A stretch of 64,000 bases of DNA from Psychrobacillus sp042945595 (GTDB taxonomy: Bacteria > Bacillota > Bacilli > Bacillales_A > Planococcaceae): NCBI RefSeq assembly GCF_042945595.1, contig NZ_CP168493.1, positions 1,984,001 through 2,048,000 on the forward strand, written 5' to 3'. The translations under genes were made by a program, and so were the position numbers. Under the pieces are notes generated by a model. That model worked only from the letters and a program-made list of their open reading frames with translations. It was not told where the DNA came from and did no database searches. Shown one piece after another: positions 1-8,927 of this stretch. The stretch's first letter is position 1; each line of letters starts with the position of its first letter.

Positions 1-23
1 CAACAGCGGTAGCACGCATAGAA

Positions 24-128
24 AGAAGTCATCTGCGCTATAATCACCTAAATCGCGGCTATGCGCACCTACACGAAGTCTATAAGCACCTAAATCTTAG
101 TTATCTCCACCTAGCCCCCAGTTTCGGA
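24..128. repeat. 21-bp-period degenerate tandem array
   Basis: CACCTA begins at 45, 66, 87 and 108, an exact 21-bp period, and a more diverged unit occupies 24-44. Each unit has a conserved half (CACCTAAATC-like, then TAT near position 16) and a variable half. One reading frame stays open through the array from position 3 to a TAA at 159, giving heptads of the type H-L-x-x-x-Y-x, but no start codon is visible in the window. Array 1 of three with this period. Confidence 0.75.
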
Positions 129-243
129 CATAGAAAGTACTTATTCGTAACAACGACTTAAGGTATTGCTATCAGTTTTACATTGTTAGTTTAGTAAAGT
201 TAACAATTTATTCACTTTTTTTAAAAAAATTCGCTAGTTTCAT

Positions 244-270
244 TGTCTAGCTAGTAAAAGCGTATATAAT
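244..270 (+). promoter_or_regulatory. Probable serC promoter
   Basis: A perfect TATAAT lies at 265-270 and a weak -35 (TTGTCT) at 244-249. The 15-bp spacer is shorter than ideal. It lies about 40 bp before the serC start and no other gene intervenes. Confidence 0.4.
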
Positions 271-306
271 AAATAAAAATGAATCAATTCGACTGGAGTG
301 TTTATT

Positions 307-1404
307 TTGGATCAATCAAATCAACGGACTTTTAATTTTAATGCAGGTCCTTCCGCTCTACCTCTAGAAGTTCTGGAGAAAGCTCAAAAAGAACTTGTTA
401 ATTTCCGTGGGACAGGTATGTCTATCATGGAGATGAGTCACCGTAATGCCGCATTTGAAGATATACATAATGGAGCAATCTCTCGAATGAGAAAGCTATA
501 CTCTATTCCTGATAATTATGAAGTGCTTTTTCTTCAAGGTGGAGCTAGCCTCCAGTTTTCAATGATACCTATGAACTTCTTAAAAATTGGCCAACGAGCG
601 GGATACATAATGACGGGATCTTGGTCAGAGAAAGCATTGGAAGAAGCTAAACTATATGGGGAACCATATGAAGTAGCAAGTACAAAATCGAATAGATACC
701 AAAACATTCCTACACTAGAAGATCTTCAGTTTCATCCAGACGACTTATATGTTCATGTAACATCGAATAATACGATTTACGGTACGCAGTGGTCTGCTTT
801 TCCTGACACCGGTGAGATTCCATTAATCGCAGATATGTCGAGTGATATTATGTCGAAGCCAATTGATATAAGTAAATTTGGCATGATTTATGCTGGTGCG
901 CAGAAAAACCTTGGACCTTCTGGTGTGACAGTTGTGATTGTTCGCAAAGACTTACTTGTAAAAGCAAACGAGGAAATTCCGACTATTTTAAAATACAGGA
1001 CACATGTAGACAGTAATTCCTTATATAACACACCACCTACATTTGGTATTTATATGCTAGGTGAAGTGCTCAAGTGGGTAGAAGAAAAAGGTGGACTAGA
1101 GGTAATTGCTAAAAATAATGAGGTTAAAGCGAAAGTACTTTATGATGCAATTGACAATAGCAATGGTTTTTACACAGGACATGCAACACCGGAGAGCCGT
1201 TCACTTATGAACATCACCTTCCGGGTTACTGATGAATCATTAGAAACACTGTTTTTATCCGAAGCAAAAGAAGCTGGTTTTGTCGGTCTAAATGGACATC
1301 GTTCTGTTGGTGGTTGCCGAGCTTCTACTTATAATGCTGTCCCATTAGAAGTATGTAAAGCACTTGCTGAGTTCATGGTTCAATTTCAGAACAAGCATTG
1401 CTAA
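307..1404 (+). CDS. serC: Phosphoserine aminotransferase
   Basis: Catalyses 3-phosphohydroxypyruvate plus glutamate to phosphoserine in serine synthesis, and can also act in pyridoxal phosphate synthesis; cytosolic and PLP-dependent. The N terminus FNFNAGPSALP, the segment GTGMSIMEMSHR, and the PLP-lysine region GAQKNLGPSG are diagnostic, and the ~365-residue length fits the family. A GTG at 298 is in frame, but GGAG at 295-298 would overlap it; the TTG at 307 has an 8-nt spacing and is the better start. The gene is followed by its own terminator and looks monocistronic. Confidence 0.95.
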   Translation: MDQSNQRTFNFNAGPSALPLEVLEKAQKELVNFRGTGMSIMEMSHRNAAFEDIHNGAISRMRKLYSIPDNYEVLFLQGGASLQFSMIPMNFLKIGQRAGYIMTGSWSEKALEEAKLYGEPYEVASTKSNRYQNIPTLEDLQFHPDDLYVHVTSNNTIYGTQWSAFPDTGEIPLIADMSSDIMSKPIDISKFGMIYAGAQKNLGPSGVTVVIVRKDLLVKANEEIPTILKYRTHVDSNSLYNTPPTFGIYMLGEVLKWVEEKGGLEVIAKNNEVKAKVLYDAIDNSNGFYTGHATPESRSLMNITFRVTDESLETLFLSEAKEAGFVGLNGHRSVGGCRASTYNAVPLEVCKALAEFMVQFQNKHC

Positions 1405-1410
1405 AAACTT

Positions 1411-1454
1411 AAAAGACCTTGCCGTTCAATCATCTTGAATGGCAAGGTCTTTTT
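1411..1454 (+). terminator. serC intrinsic terminator
   Basis: A 17-bp stem (arms 1413-1429 and 1435-1451, one G-U pair) with a 5-nt loop is followed by a T run, starting 6 bp after the serC stop. Confidence 0.9.
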
Positions 1455-1625
1455 GTTCGTGCAGTCACCCAAATTGTGTTTGGTATTATCATAAATTACA
1501 AGAGGATGTCACATTCAAATATACGAAGATTTCAAGAGTAGAAAAAGATTACGGGAAGAAGATGTGGAATACTATATTAAAGAAACAATTAGATGTAGAT
1601 CAAGAATATTTCAATAACATGCTAT

Positions 1626-1669
1626 AAAAAGCTATTGAAAATGTTTGAAAGCATTCTCAATAGCTTTTT
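1626..1669. terminator. Bidirectional terminator
   Basis: The inverted repeat AAAAAGCTATTGA / TCAATAGCTTTTT has A's on the left and T's on the right, so it can stop transcription from either side. It mainly serves the minus-strand membrane-protein gene ending at 1715. The 1455-1625 stretch to its left holds no convincing gene. Confidence 0.8.
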
Positions 1670-1714
1670 ATCTATGGACTTGGAATATTAAATGTAGTGA
1701 CAAGAACCATTTTT

Positions 1715-2215
1715 TTACCGTGAATATAGCATTTTGTATGTTATGAAGTAAGTTAAAAGACCAATTATCGGCAGAGCAGCAATAGTAAATACTGAATATG
1801 TTATAACATCATCGAATAATGTTGTAGCCAATGGAAAACTGACTAGCATTACAAAGGTTGCTACAATGATGACAGATAACGCTGCTTTCGCAGAATTTCC
1901 TGTAATTACAGACTCCCTTTCATCATCTTCCAAATTCATTTCAGGAATGACTATTTCCTTCATAAGAATTCTACCATTATTTCTTTTTTTAGAAGAAAAG
2001 TTTGCAAACCAAGTATTTAGTAAAACCAATATTAAAAATGGAATAGTGTAGTAAGTTGTATTGATATCATTTTCCATATAAAAATCATAACTTATCTCTT
2101 TATTCCTAAGCATTTCTGAAAGTTGAGCGGACTTCACTGAAGTTAATATGTGCAGTGCTAAGGAAATAATTAATAATATGCGTAAAATAATCGCTATCGA
2201 TAAATTTCTCATCAA
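1715..2215 (-). CDS. Membrane protein, paired with XRE regulator
   Basis: 166 residues with about four hydrophobic segments (roughly 7-27, 53-70, 112-134 and 140-160). Function unknown. The C-terminal ~80 residues align with the next gene upstream (2231-2527): both have an IPE motif, a D/E-rich stretch, V-I-T-G, then two membrane helices ending in F/Y-Y-x-R. The two are therefore paralogues, this one carrying an extra N-terminal pair of helices. With the XRE gene at 2628 they form a minus-strand cluster; such regulator plus small-membrane-protein sets are common in Firmicutes and mostly uncharacterised. Confidence 0.75.
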   Translation of the reverse strand: MMRNLSIAIILRILLIISLALHILTSVKSAQLSEMLRNKEISYDFYMENDINTTYYTIPFLILVLLNTWFANFSSKKRNNGRILMKEIVIPEMNLEDDERESVITGNSAKAALSVIIVATFVMLVSFPLATTLFDDVITYSVFTIAALPIIGLLTYFITYKMLYSR

Positions 2216-2230
2216 ACATTCTCCTATCTA

Positions 2231-2527
2231 TTAACGAGCATAAAAGTATTTAAACGTAAGTAAATAAATGATCAACCCAAAAACCGGTATCGAAGCGGTT
2301 GTAAAAATATGATGCCAAGGATAATCGAGAAAATAATCTGGTATAAACTTATAAGAACCAAGCATTAGAAATATATAAAGTAGAATAAAGACAAATGCAT
2401 AGCGAACTGCTTTTCCAGTAATCACAACTGCACGTTCATCTTGGACATCATATTCAGGAATAATATAATCTTTAATTTGGGCATGCTTCTTTTTCTTGAC
2501 CATTATAAAATTCGTCGATGTATCCAC
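2231..2527 (-). CDS. Small membrane protein (paralogue of its neighbour)
   Basis: About 98 residues: a basic N terminus, IPEYDVQDER, V-I-T-G, then two membrane helices and the tail YFYAR. It repeats the C-terminal half of the 166-residue protein 15 bp downstream. The GTG at 2525-2527 directly abuts GGGAAG, which is too close, so the true start is uncertain; an internal ATG (residue 9) is an alternative. Function unknown; membrane location and co-transcription with the XRE regulator are inferred. Confidence 0.65.
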   Translation of the reverse strand: MDTSTNFIMVKKKKHAQIKDYIIPEYDVQDERAVVITGKAVRYAFVFILLYIFLMLGSYKFIPDYFLDYPWHHIFTTASIPVFGLIIYLLTFKYFYAR

Positions 2528-2627
2528 TTCCCATCAATAAAAAAATTCGCTCAATTTTAACAAAGTCATACCATCATAGCGAGAGATATGTAAAGTAACG
2601 CCTTTAAAGTAAATGTAATGTATATAC

Positions 2628-2834
2628 TCATTTTGGGTCCTCTTCCTTATAAAAAATCTGTTCAATTTGCTCTCCTAACACTTCTGCAATATTCATTGCA
2701 AGTAGTAATGAAGGTGTGTAACTTCCTTTTTCCAAAGAAACAATTGTTTGCCTTGTTACGCCTGTTTTCTCTGCAAGGTCCCCTTGCGTCAAATTAAATC
2801 TGGCCCTTAATTCTTTCACTCGATTTTTTAGCAA
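2628..2834 (-). CDS. XRE-family HTH regulator
   Basis: 68 residues that are almost entirely a Cro/CI-type helix-turn-helix: LTQGDLAEKTGVTRQTIVSLE spans residues ~15-35, and ALxIAEVLG follows. The start is TTG, supported by GGAGGGAG 6-7 nt upstream. Proteins of this size (YozG type) usually control the small membrane-protein genes they sit beside. Paired direct repeats just upstream of the start (2863-2930) are candidate operators. Probably cytosolic and autoregulatory (inference). Confidence 0.85.
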   Translation of the reverse strand: MLKNRVKELRARFNLTQGDLAEKTGVTRQTIVSLEKGSYTPSLLLAMNIAEVLGEQIEQIFYKEEDPK

Positions 2835-2862
2835 ACTGCTCCCTCCAAACGTTCTATTCTAA

Positions 2863-2930
2863 TTGTATAGTTTACCGGTCATTTTGTATAGTTGGTTTTA
2901 CTTTAAGATAAGTTTACTTTACTTTAAGAT
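2863..2930. promoter_or_regulatory. Direct repeats upstream of the XRE gene (likely operators)
   Basis: TTGTATAGTT occurs at 2863-2872 and 2884-2893; TTTACTTTAAGAT occurs at 2897-2909 and 2918-2930. Both pairs are offset by exactly 21 bp, two helical turns. They cover the likely promoter of the minus-strand XRE gene, which fits binding of a small XRE dimer. The remaining intergenic DNA to 3252 is AT-rich; a weak stem around 2934-2980 is the only other structure I see there. Confidence 0.55.
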
Positions 2931-3252
2931 GAAAAAAAAGGATTTCTTTCAGTTGAGTTACTGAATCGTCCTTTATATATTGCGAATATTCTCTGTTGGA
3001 TAGAAAGTCGTATATTTCTTAGAAAATGTTAATAAACAATAAATTCGTTTAAAAAGTAATAGGATTATTGAAAAGATATTAAAGTTGGGAAAAATTTTGT
3101 ACAAATTGTTCTTCTTAGTTACAATAAATACAAAAAGTGTTTAGAATTCAAATTTTAACAAACGAATGGAAAATATTTTTCCCCAGAAAGTGTTTGTCTA
3201 AACCGTTGATGTATCAGATAAATTAATGTTCTTAAAGGGAGGCAGGAGTGGT

Positions 3253-3783
3253 ATGTTTGAAACAATTGATTACTTACAGTTCGGAAACAAAAATCAAAAA
3301 CGAGCTTATTTAGCTATTGAAAACTTGGGAATCATGCATAACTTATCTGAATATCATCCCATGCTTTGTGGTACTTTACCTTTAGGGATTGATATAGTAA
3401 GTTCAGACTTAGATATCATAATGAATGTTGTAGAGTTCACTTCATTTGAGCAAAAGGTTACTACTTTGTATGGAATTTACCAAGATTTCAAATTAAAAAA
3501 GCTTTCAATCCGAAATGTACCAGTAATCAAAGCAAATTTTACGTTTGAGGGGTTTGAATTTGAACTATTTGGTCAACCTCAACCAGTAATAGAACAATAT
3601 GCCTATCTCCATATGATAATTGAAAAATCAATACTGAATGATACCCCTTGTCTCAAAGATGAAATAATTATATTAAAAGAACGAGGATATAAAACCGAGC
3701 TTGCTTTTTGCAAACTACTGGGGTTAGAAGGTGATTCGTATGATGCACTTTTAGAATTCGGTAAACGTAAACAAATCATTTAA
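3253..3783 (+). CDS. DUF4269 family protein
   Basis: 176 residues. The region GTLPLGIDIVSSDLDIIM is the core of DUF4269 proteins, which look like small nucleotidyltransferase-fold proteins (a G-T-x-P motif followed by D-x-D). The downstream segment FELFGQPQPVIEQYAYLHM is also typical. No biochemical function is established. The ATG at 3253 has GGAG 4 nt and AGGGAGG 10 nt upstream; an in-frame ATG at 3226 lacks a ribosome site. A stand-alone plus-strand gene. Confidence 0.85.
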   Translation: MFETIDYLQFGNKNQKRAYLAIENLGIMHNLSEYHPMLCGTLPLGIDIVSSDLDIIMNVVEFTSFEQKVTTLYGIYQDFKLKKLSIRNVPVIKANFTFEGFEFELFGQPQPVIEQYAYLHMIIEKSILNDTPCLKDEIIILKERGYKTELAFCKLLGLEGDSYDALLEFGKRKQII

Positions 3784-3947
3784 TTTCTTTATTGCAAGGA
3801 CGACCTATTTAGTGGTGATTGATAACAAATAATGCTTACTTCTACCATTCACTACTTGTATTTTCACAATAAAAGAATACCAATACATGTCAAAGAGTGA
3901 TCTAATTGCTTTCTAAAATCAAACATTTCAAAAAGGGTCATCTTAAA

Positions 3948-4349
3948 ATGAGAATAGTTTATATGATTGCTATTATTATTAGCATTTTATTAGGTCTATC
4001 CTCCAGAAAATACAGCCTTTCACTTCCTTTATTTATTGCTCAGAATACTGGGGATATGATGTGGGCAATGATGGTTTATTTCGGATTTCGTTTCCTTCTA
4101 GTACGTAAAAGCTTAGTGACAGCAATCTGGCTTAGTTTCTCTTTCAGCTTTGGCATTGAATTCAGTCAGCTGTATCAAGCAGAGTGGATCAATCTGATTC
4201 GAGGTACTTTGCTCGGAGCATTGATTTTAGGTAAAGGATTTCTTACGTTGGACCTGATTCGATATGCAGCAGGAATTATGGTCGCCACTATTTTGGATAA
4301 GGTGATGCTTGTATTCATTCAGAGAAGATATATTAAAAGAATATGCTGA
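3948..4349 (+). CDS. DUF2809 family membrane protein
   Basis: About 133 residues from the ATG at 3948, which has AAAGGG 10 nt upstream; the frame also contains an upstream TTG at 3906 with a poorer site. It has four hydrophobic segments. The elements LLGLSSRKY, GDMMWAMMVYFGF, FGIEFSQLYQ and IRGTLLGALILG match the DUF2809 family, which resembles VanZ-type membrane proteins. Function unknown. Confidence 0.8.
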   Translation: MRIVYMIAIIISILLGLSSRKYSLSLPLFIAQNTGDMMWAMMVYFGFRFLLVRKSLVTAIWLSFSFSFGIEFSQLYQAEWINLIRGTLLGALILGKGFLTLDLIRYAAGIMVATILDKVMLVFIQRRYIKRIC

Positions 4350-4423
4350 ATAAAAGGAAATGAAAAGTAAGTTGTTAATAGGGTTTATTATTGAAATGTT
4401 CTTCCATGGTAGAAAATGATGAT

Positions 4424-4462
4424 ATTAAAAAGATTGATTAGTGCATCAACACTAATCAATCT
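4424..4462 (-). terminator. Terminator of the minus-strand YnfA-like gene
   Basis: A perfect 13-bp stem, AGATTGATTAGTG with its complement around a 6-nt loop, reads into a T run on the minus strand. It lies about 160 bp past the stop of the gene at 4620. Confidence 0.8.
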
Positions 4463-4619
4463 CTCTGATAAAATTGTTCCCATAATGTATTGGCAGTTTA
4501 GCATGCTATATCAAGGCATATCTGTCATTTTCGGTCTTTAGAGTTTGAGTTATTAAAATATCTGTCCCATTTTTTTTATATTTGACACTTCAGACATTAT
4601 TGAAATACAATGGACGTTT

Positions 4620-4946
4620 CTAATGCCTTGGTGCCATCAACATCACAGAGACACCAACCAAACATATAATTGCACCTATCCAGTCATATAAATCCGGTGT
4701 TTTTTTATCTACTCCCCAACCCCATAATACAGAAAGAACGATAAAAACCCCTCCGTATGCCGCATAAACCCTACCGAACGTTGGGAATGACTGAAATGTA
4801 GCGATAACCCCATATAGCGCCAAAGCTATCCCACCAAAAACACCCCAATAAACCGGTTTACTTTCCCTTAACCATAACCAAATGAGATAACCACCACCGA
4901 TTTCAGCAAGTCCTGCGAAAATAAATAATATTATTGCATAAAACAT
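4620..4946 (-). CDS. UPF0060/YnfA family membrane protein
   Basis: 108 residues, the usual family length, with four membrane helices. The motifs LFIFAGLAEIGGGYLIWLWL, the FGRVYAAYGG segment and the C-terminal D-W-I-G-A are characteristic. The frame extends upstream to 5066, but that extension is not family-like, and the ATG at 4946 has AAGGAAGTGA about 7 nt ahead, so I place the start there. YnfA proteins are small inner-membrane proteins; drug or cation efflux has been suggested, but the role is not settled. Confidence 0.9.
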   Translation of the reverse strand: MFYAIILFIFAGLAEIGGGYLIWLWLRESKPVYWGVFGGIALALYGVIATFQSFPTFGRVYAAYGGVFIVLSVLWGWGVDKKTPDLYDWIGAIICLVGVSVMLMAPRH

Positions 4947-5068
4947 ATCCCAATCACTTCCTTGAACACTTATTAATTCTAATTTTTCATCCTCTATCCC
5001 GCGAATAAAGTACCTTATAAGTGTTTCCTGTCTAACGCACGGAAAATCAACAAAGATTGTCACCATTT

Positions 5069-5257
5069 TTAGTAATTAGATTGTTTGTTGTTTTTCCTCC
5101 AGACTACTGCGGATAGTAGAAGAACAACCCCTAAGACAAATCCTATAATTTGGTCTAGCAAAAGTTGGCCTGTTCTAAAATATCGAAGAGTAAAAGTTCC
5201 GCCAAATATTAGGATTATAATTATTGCGAATTGAATTAGAGTCGAGTTTATTTTCAT
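5069..5257 (-). CDS. Small two-helix membrane protein
   Basis: 62 residues with helices at about 8-25 and 33-53, separated by a basic loop (LRYFRTGQ). The ATG has an ideal GGAGGTAA site. It is upstream of the YnfA-like gene, probably in the same transcript. I do not recognise the family. The 250 bp from here to 5507 shows no gene. Confidence 0.7.
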   Translation of the reverse strand: MKINSTLIQFAIIIILIFGGTFTLRYFRTGQLLLDQIIGFVLGVVLLLSAVVWRKNNKQSNY

Positions 5258-5507
5258 TCTTTATTACCTCCAGTGATTCAGTTTGCAATTCCACTAGTTT
5301 TACCCCATTTTTTATTGCTCATTATTAGCAATTTTACCATACCAGATTTTTCATATGTTCTAATTCGTCCTATCATTTATTTGTCGAAAAACCTCTTTGA
5401 TAAAATATACCTTATCTGAATAAAAGCTTTTGTTTGGTTATTTACTTAGATGCAGCATCATATATCAGATTATGCAATGAACGCTTCCACTGAGAGGAGT
5501 TTATGAA

Positions 5508-6668
5508 ATGGAAAACTCGGAACAGAATTATGGTATGTACGAAAATGTGCCACAACCCATCCGAAATAACGGTACTGGAGGGTATGATACCGGTCCTTGG
5601 GATATTATGCGGGATCTTGAAAATCCTGAATTGCTCGTTCCACCAAAACGGATGCTGGCTTGCTCCCTAATCTAAAATTTTCGTTCTCGGACACTACCAT
5701 GAAATTAAATCTAGGAGGATGGTCAAGGGAAATCACCGTTAGGGAACTATCCGTAGCTACTACACTTGCAGGTGTAAATATGAGCTTGACACCTGGTGGA
5801 GTTCGGGAATTACACTGGCATCAGCAAGCAGAATGGGCCTATATGATATTAGGTAGAGCGCGTATCACGTCAATCGACGCAGAAGGACGCAATTTCATTG
5901 CAGATGTTTGTCCAGGGGACGTGTGGTACTTTCCAACTGGTCTTCCACATTCCATTAAAGGGTTAGAACACTGCGAATTTCTGCTTGTCTTTGACGACGG
6001 GACTTTTTCGGATCTGAACACCTTATCCATTTCCGATTGGTTTGCTCACACTCCAAAGGATGTACTATCTGCCAATTTTGGTGTACCAATTAGTGTCTTT
6101 GACCACATCCAATCTGAGCAAGTCTATATCTATCAAGACAAGGTGCCTGGTCCGCTTGAAAGTCAGAAAGTCGAGTCCCCTTTTGGAACTATACCCCAAA
6201 GCTTCACACATCAGCTGCTTGCACAAAAACCATTTAAGACACCTGGGGGCAGCGTACGAATCGTAGACTCTTCTAATTTTCCTATATCTATAAATATCGC
6301 AGCTGCACTTGTTGAAATTGAACCTGGCGCAATGAGAGAATTACATTGGCATCCGAATAATGATGAGTGGCAATATTATCTCTCAGGACAGGGACGTATG
6401 ACGGTATTTGCTGGGAATGGCAGTGCCCGTACATTTGATTATAGAGCTGGTGATGTCGGCTATATACCATTTGCTAGTGGACTATATTCAGATTACTGGG
6501 GATCAAACTTTATGGTTTTTAGAAATGTTCAAGAGCGATTGCTTTGTCGATGTGTCATTAAATCAATGGATTGCGCTTCCCCCTCGCGATCTGGTTAGAG
6601 ACAATTTGCATGTTGTACCAGAATTATTGAATGCGCTACACAAAGTGAAATATCCGGTCGTCAAGTAG
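5508..6668 (+). pseudogene. oxdC: Oxalate decarboxylase (bicupin), two frameshifts
   Basis: The full reading needs three frames. ATG at 5508 (GGAG 8 nt upstream) starts MENSEQ...PPK and then hits TAA, because one A is missing from the A run at 5645-5648. From there PNLKFSF...SREITVREL continues to about 6480, where a second shift (two bases lost or one gained around GGACTATATT) is needed to reach LEMFKSDCFVDVSLNQW...KVKYPVVK ending at 6668. Both Mn-binding cupin cores are present (ELHWHQQAEWAY and ELHWHPNNDEW). The lid segment that reads SENST in characterised Bacillus OxdC (from memory) is SDLNT here. It would convert oxalate to formate plus CO2 if intact. Either a pseudogene or sequencing errors. 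Confidence 0.88.
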
Positions 6669-6750
6669 CCGGGGGGTTCCTACTATCCTAAATAATAATT
6701 GATCAGAGTTTAGTCGTTAATAAGGTGAATATTAATAATCTCGAAAACAT

Positions 6751-6788
6751 AAAAACGAGACTTGCTCATAACAACAAGTCTCGTTTTT
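6751..6788. terminator. Bidirectional terminator
   Basis: AAAAACGAGACTTG (6751-6764) pairs perfectly with CAAGTCTCGTTTTT (6775-6788). It separates the oxalate decarboxylase remnant (plus) from the membrane-protein gene ending at 6792 (minus). Confidence 0.9.
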
Positions 6789-6791
6789 AAG

Positions 6792-7073
6792 TCAAAAGAT
6801 GTTCCTCTTTCTTACAAACTGAAGAATAAAGAAGTTTATCCAAGTTATTATTGGAATCGAAAAAATCAACATTAATAAACCAGTATAACCAAAGCCAAAC
6901 ATTTTTGCTTCTTCATTTAAGCTATATAAAAAACAAGTTGCTGTAATTAAAACAAAAACATTTATGAAAAAAGCCAATAACATCGCCAACCGCTTGTTGT
7001 TTCTGCTTTTCAATATCTGCACAGATGCAACCGTCGATACTAAAAAAGAAAATAAAAGAATAAAGTAATTCAA
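6792..7073 (-). CDS. Small membrane protein, unknown function
   Basis: 93 residues with three predicted helices (about 3-22, 29-51 and 62-87). TTG start with GGTGG 8 nt upstream. No recognisable family. It is followed directly by the bidirectional terminator, so it is probably a single-gene unit. Confidence 0.6.
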   Translation of the reverse strand: MNYFILLFSFLVSTVASVQILKSRNNKRLAMLLAFFINVFVLITATCFLYSLNEEAKMFGFGYTGLLMLIFSIPIITWINFFILQFVRKRNIF

Positions 7074-7172
7074 ATCAACACCACCACTAACTTTAAAATA
7101 ACTAAATGATTTTACGAGACAGGGATGAACAGCAATATAACGAACAATAATTCCAATAATAACATTCTATAT

Positions 7173-7884
7173 CTATTTATCTTTCAATGCTTTTACAATC
7201 ATAAAATGCGGGTTCTTCATTAGTCTTTCATACTTTACTGGCTCTTTCATGTGAAATTCTTTTGTAGGTTGTGGTTCAATTACTTTTTCAAGTGTAAAGT
7301 ACGCAAGGGTTTAATTCATTATTTCATGAAGTGGACGTCGATAAAATGGTACTACAATCAATTTACCTTCTCTTTCCCATTGATCAATTATCAATTCATT
7401 TGAAAAGGAATCATCGTTTTTGGACAATTTAATATCCATAAATAGGTGGTGGACTGAAAAAAGCAACTTCCCATTTGGTTTCAACATTCTGCGAAACTCG
7501 CTAAAAGGCTTGCTCCAATCCTTTATATAATGAAGAACTAAAGAGCTTACGATTAAATCAAAAGATTCATCTTCAAAAGGTAATTTATTCTCTATATCTA
7601 AACACAAAACTTCCGCGTTATCTCCAATCCGCCTTTTAGTAGCTTCTACCATGTTAGGACTAATATCTGTTGCTGTTACGTCAGAACCTAATTTAACTAA
7701 CTGAGACGTATACCAGCCCGCTGCACATCCTGCATCTAAAACCTTCTTATTGCTTTTATCAGATGGAAGTTGGTTTATCATCGCTGGTCTTTCATATTCC
7801 GTATTAAATAGGCTCTATTTTATCTACATTGTGCTCATAATCATTTGCAAGCTGGTTATAGCTTTCTGTTACTTTGTTATTCAT
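7173..7884 (-). pseudogene. SAM-dependent methyltransferase, frameshift plus nonsense
   Basis: The original gene begins at the ATG at 7882-7884 (GAGGTGA just upstream) as MNNKVTESYNQLANDYEHN. The frame is lost near 7800-7812 and resumes at NTEYERPAMINQLP. The class I fold is clear: VLDAGCAAGWYTSQL (SAM site), VTATDISPNMV, and FDLIVSSLVLHYI. At 7311-7313 an in-frame TAA interrupts it where Glu is expected (EIMN-stop-TLAYFTLEKV); the frame is then open to 7173 and ends VKALKDK. The full product would be about 237 residues. The 156-residue central part alone lacks the N-terminal helices and the C terminus. Confidence 0.85.
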
Positions 7885-8272
7885 TATTCACCTCAAAAAG
7901 AAATGTTTTTTGCCTCAGTTTTACATAACTTTCTTTATTCAATAAATTACTTCAAATTACTTCTTTTTGTTTGAGTAAGATATGTCATCATGGTTATGGT
8001 TGAGAAAGGATTAGATATCATTACACTACCTGAACTAGTCCTTCGTTGGTAGCAACGCCTTATTCATTCTATAGAGCTGGATGAACGTTGCTATCGTTCC
8101 ATTGGGATTGCTGTGAGTGCTATAAGACATGTTTTGATTGATCATTTCTTCCAATCGTATACACGATTGTCTCCATTACAACATCTGCACTCGATAACTT
8201 TAATATGCCTATCCCTTTTGTGGCTTTGAAATAAAGTTTGATCAAAAAAATCCCACAAGCCAGCATTTTACA
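7885..8272. other. Intergenic stretch without a clear gene
   Basis: No reading frame with a ribosome site. Short coding-like fragments on the plus strand (for example VEKGLDIITLPELV near 8000) are cut by stops and may be gene debris. Confidence 0.4.
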
Positions 8273-8320
8273 AAAAAAAGAATCCATTTTGAAAAAAGAT
8301 TGATCAAAATGGATTCTTTT
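8273..8320. terminator. Strong stem-loop terminator
   Basis: AAAAGAATCCATTTTGA and TCAAAATGGATTCTTTT form a stem of about 16 bp with T or A runs on both sides. No intact gene feeds into it from the left, so it may belong to a lost gene. The 170 bp between it and 8490 has no gene. Confidence 0.75.
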
Positions 8321-8489
8321 CTAGTAGATTTAAGATTGGTTTTATAAAAAAGATTGATTATTTTCTACCAGTGTTGTGCGATAATAGCTCCAGCTTGCGG
8401 AACTACTTTATCGACATGGTTACTTATTTCACTTGCGGTATGTCAAATTTCATCAATTATTGGCCCGATAACTATTAATTACCCTTAAT

Positions 8490-8927
8490 TTATTTGATTT
8501 GCTCCGCCAACTCTAAAATAATTCCCTCTGGCCCACGACAGTAGCATAGCTTATATTTTTCTTCATAGTTTTGTATCTCACTAAAGATTTCCATACCTTT
8601 CTTTTTCAATTTGGCAACAACGGTTTCAATATCTTCAACAGCAAATGCGATATGCCGGATACCCAGGGTATTTGCAAAAGGTTTCTGAATATCTTTTTCA
8701 TCTGACGGTGAATAAAATTTGATTAGCTCTATCCATGTCTGACCGTCTGGCGTTCCCAATCCTACACACGCTACTTTAGCATCATTAAGCCCAACAGCAT
8801 ATCCCATCAACTCTCCTTCCATTTCCCATTCCCCTTTCACCTCAAGTCCAAAATCGAGAAAAAACTCTTTAGCGGCAGAGAGATCATTTACGATTACACC
8901 TACATGATCTATTCTATGGATATTCAA
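8490..8927 (-). CDS. VOC-family (glyoxalase-like) protein
   Basis: 145 residues with two beta-alpha-beta-beta-beta modules. Likely metal ligands are visible: H8 in IDHVGV, E in TWIELI, H in IRHIAFAV, and E in ILELAEQ. It resembles methylmalonyl-CoA epimerase/glyoxalase-like members, but the substrate cannot be told from sequence. TTG start with GGAGG 8 nt upstream. Isolated minus-strand gene. Confidence 0.8.
   Translation of the reverse strand: MNIHRIDHVGVIVNDLSAAKEFFLDFGLEVKGEWEMEGELMGYAVGLNDAKVACVGLGTPDGQTWIELIKFYSPSDEKDIQKPFANTLGIRHIAFAVEDIETVVAKLKKKGMEIFSEIQNYEEKYKLCYCRGPEGIILELAEQIK

Noticed and set aside
1439..1627. 62-codon plus-strand frame after serC
   Set aside because: Its ATG lies inside the serC terminator stem, it has no ribosome site, and the product matches nothing I know; possibly debris between two terminators.
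5839..6470. Minus-strand and alternative-frame openings inside oxdC
   Set aside because: Shadows of the cupin coding sequence; only the frame containing the C-terminal NQW segment is real.
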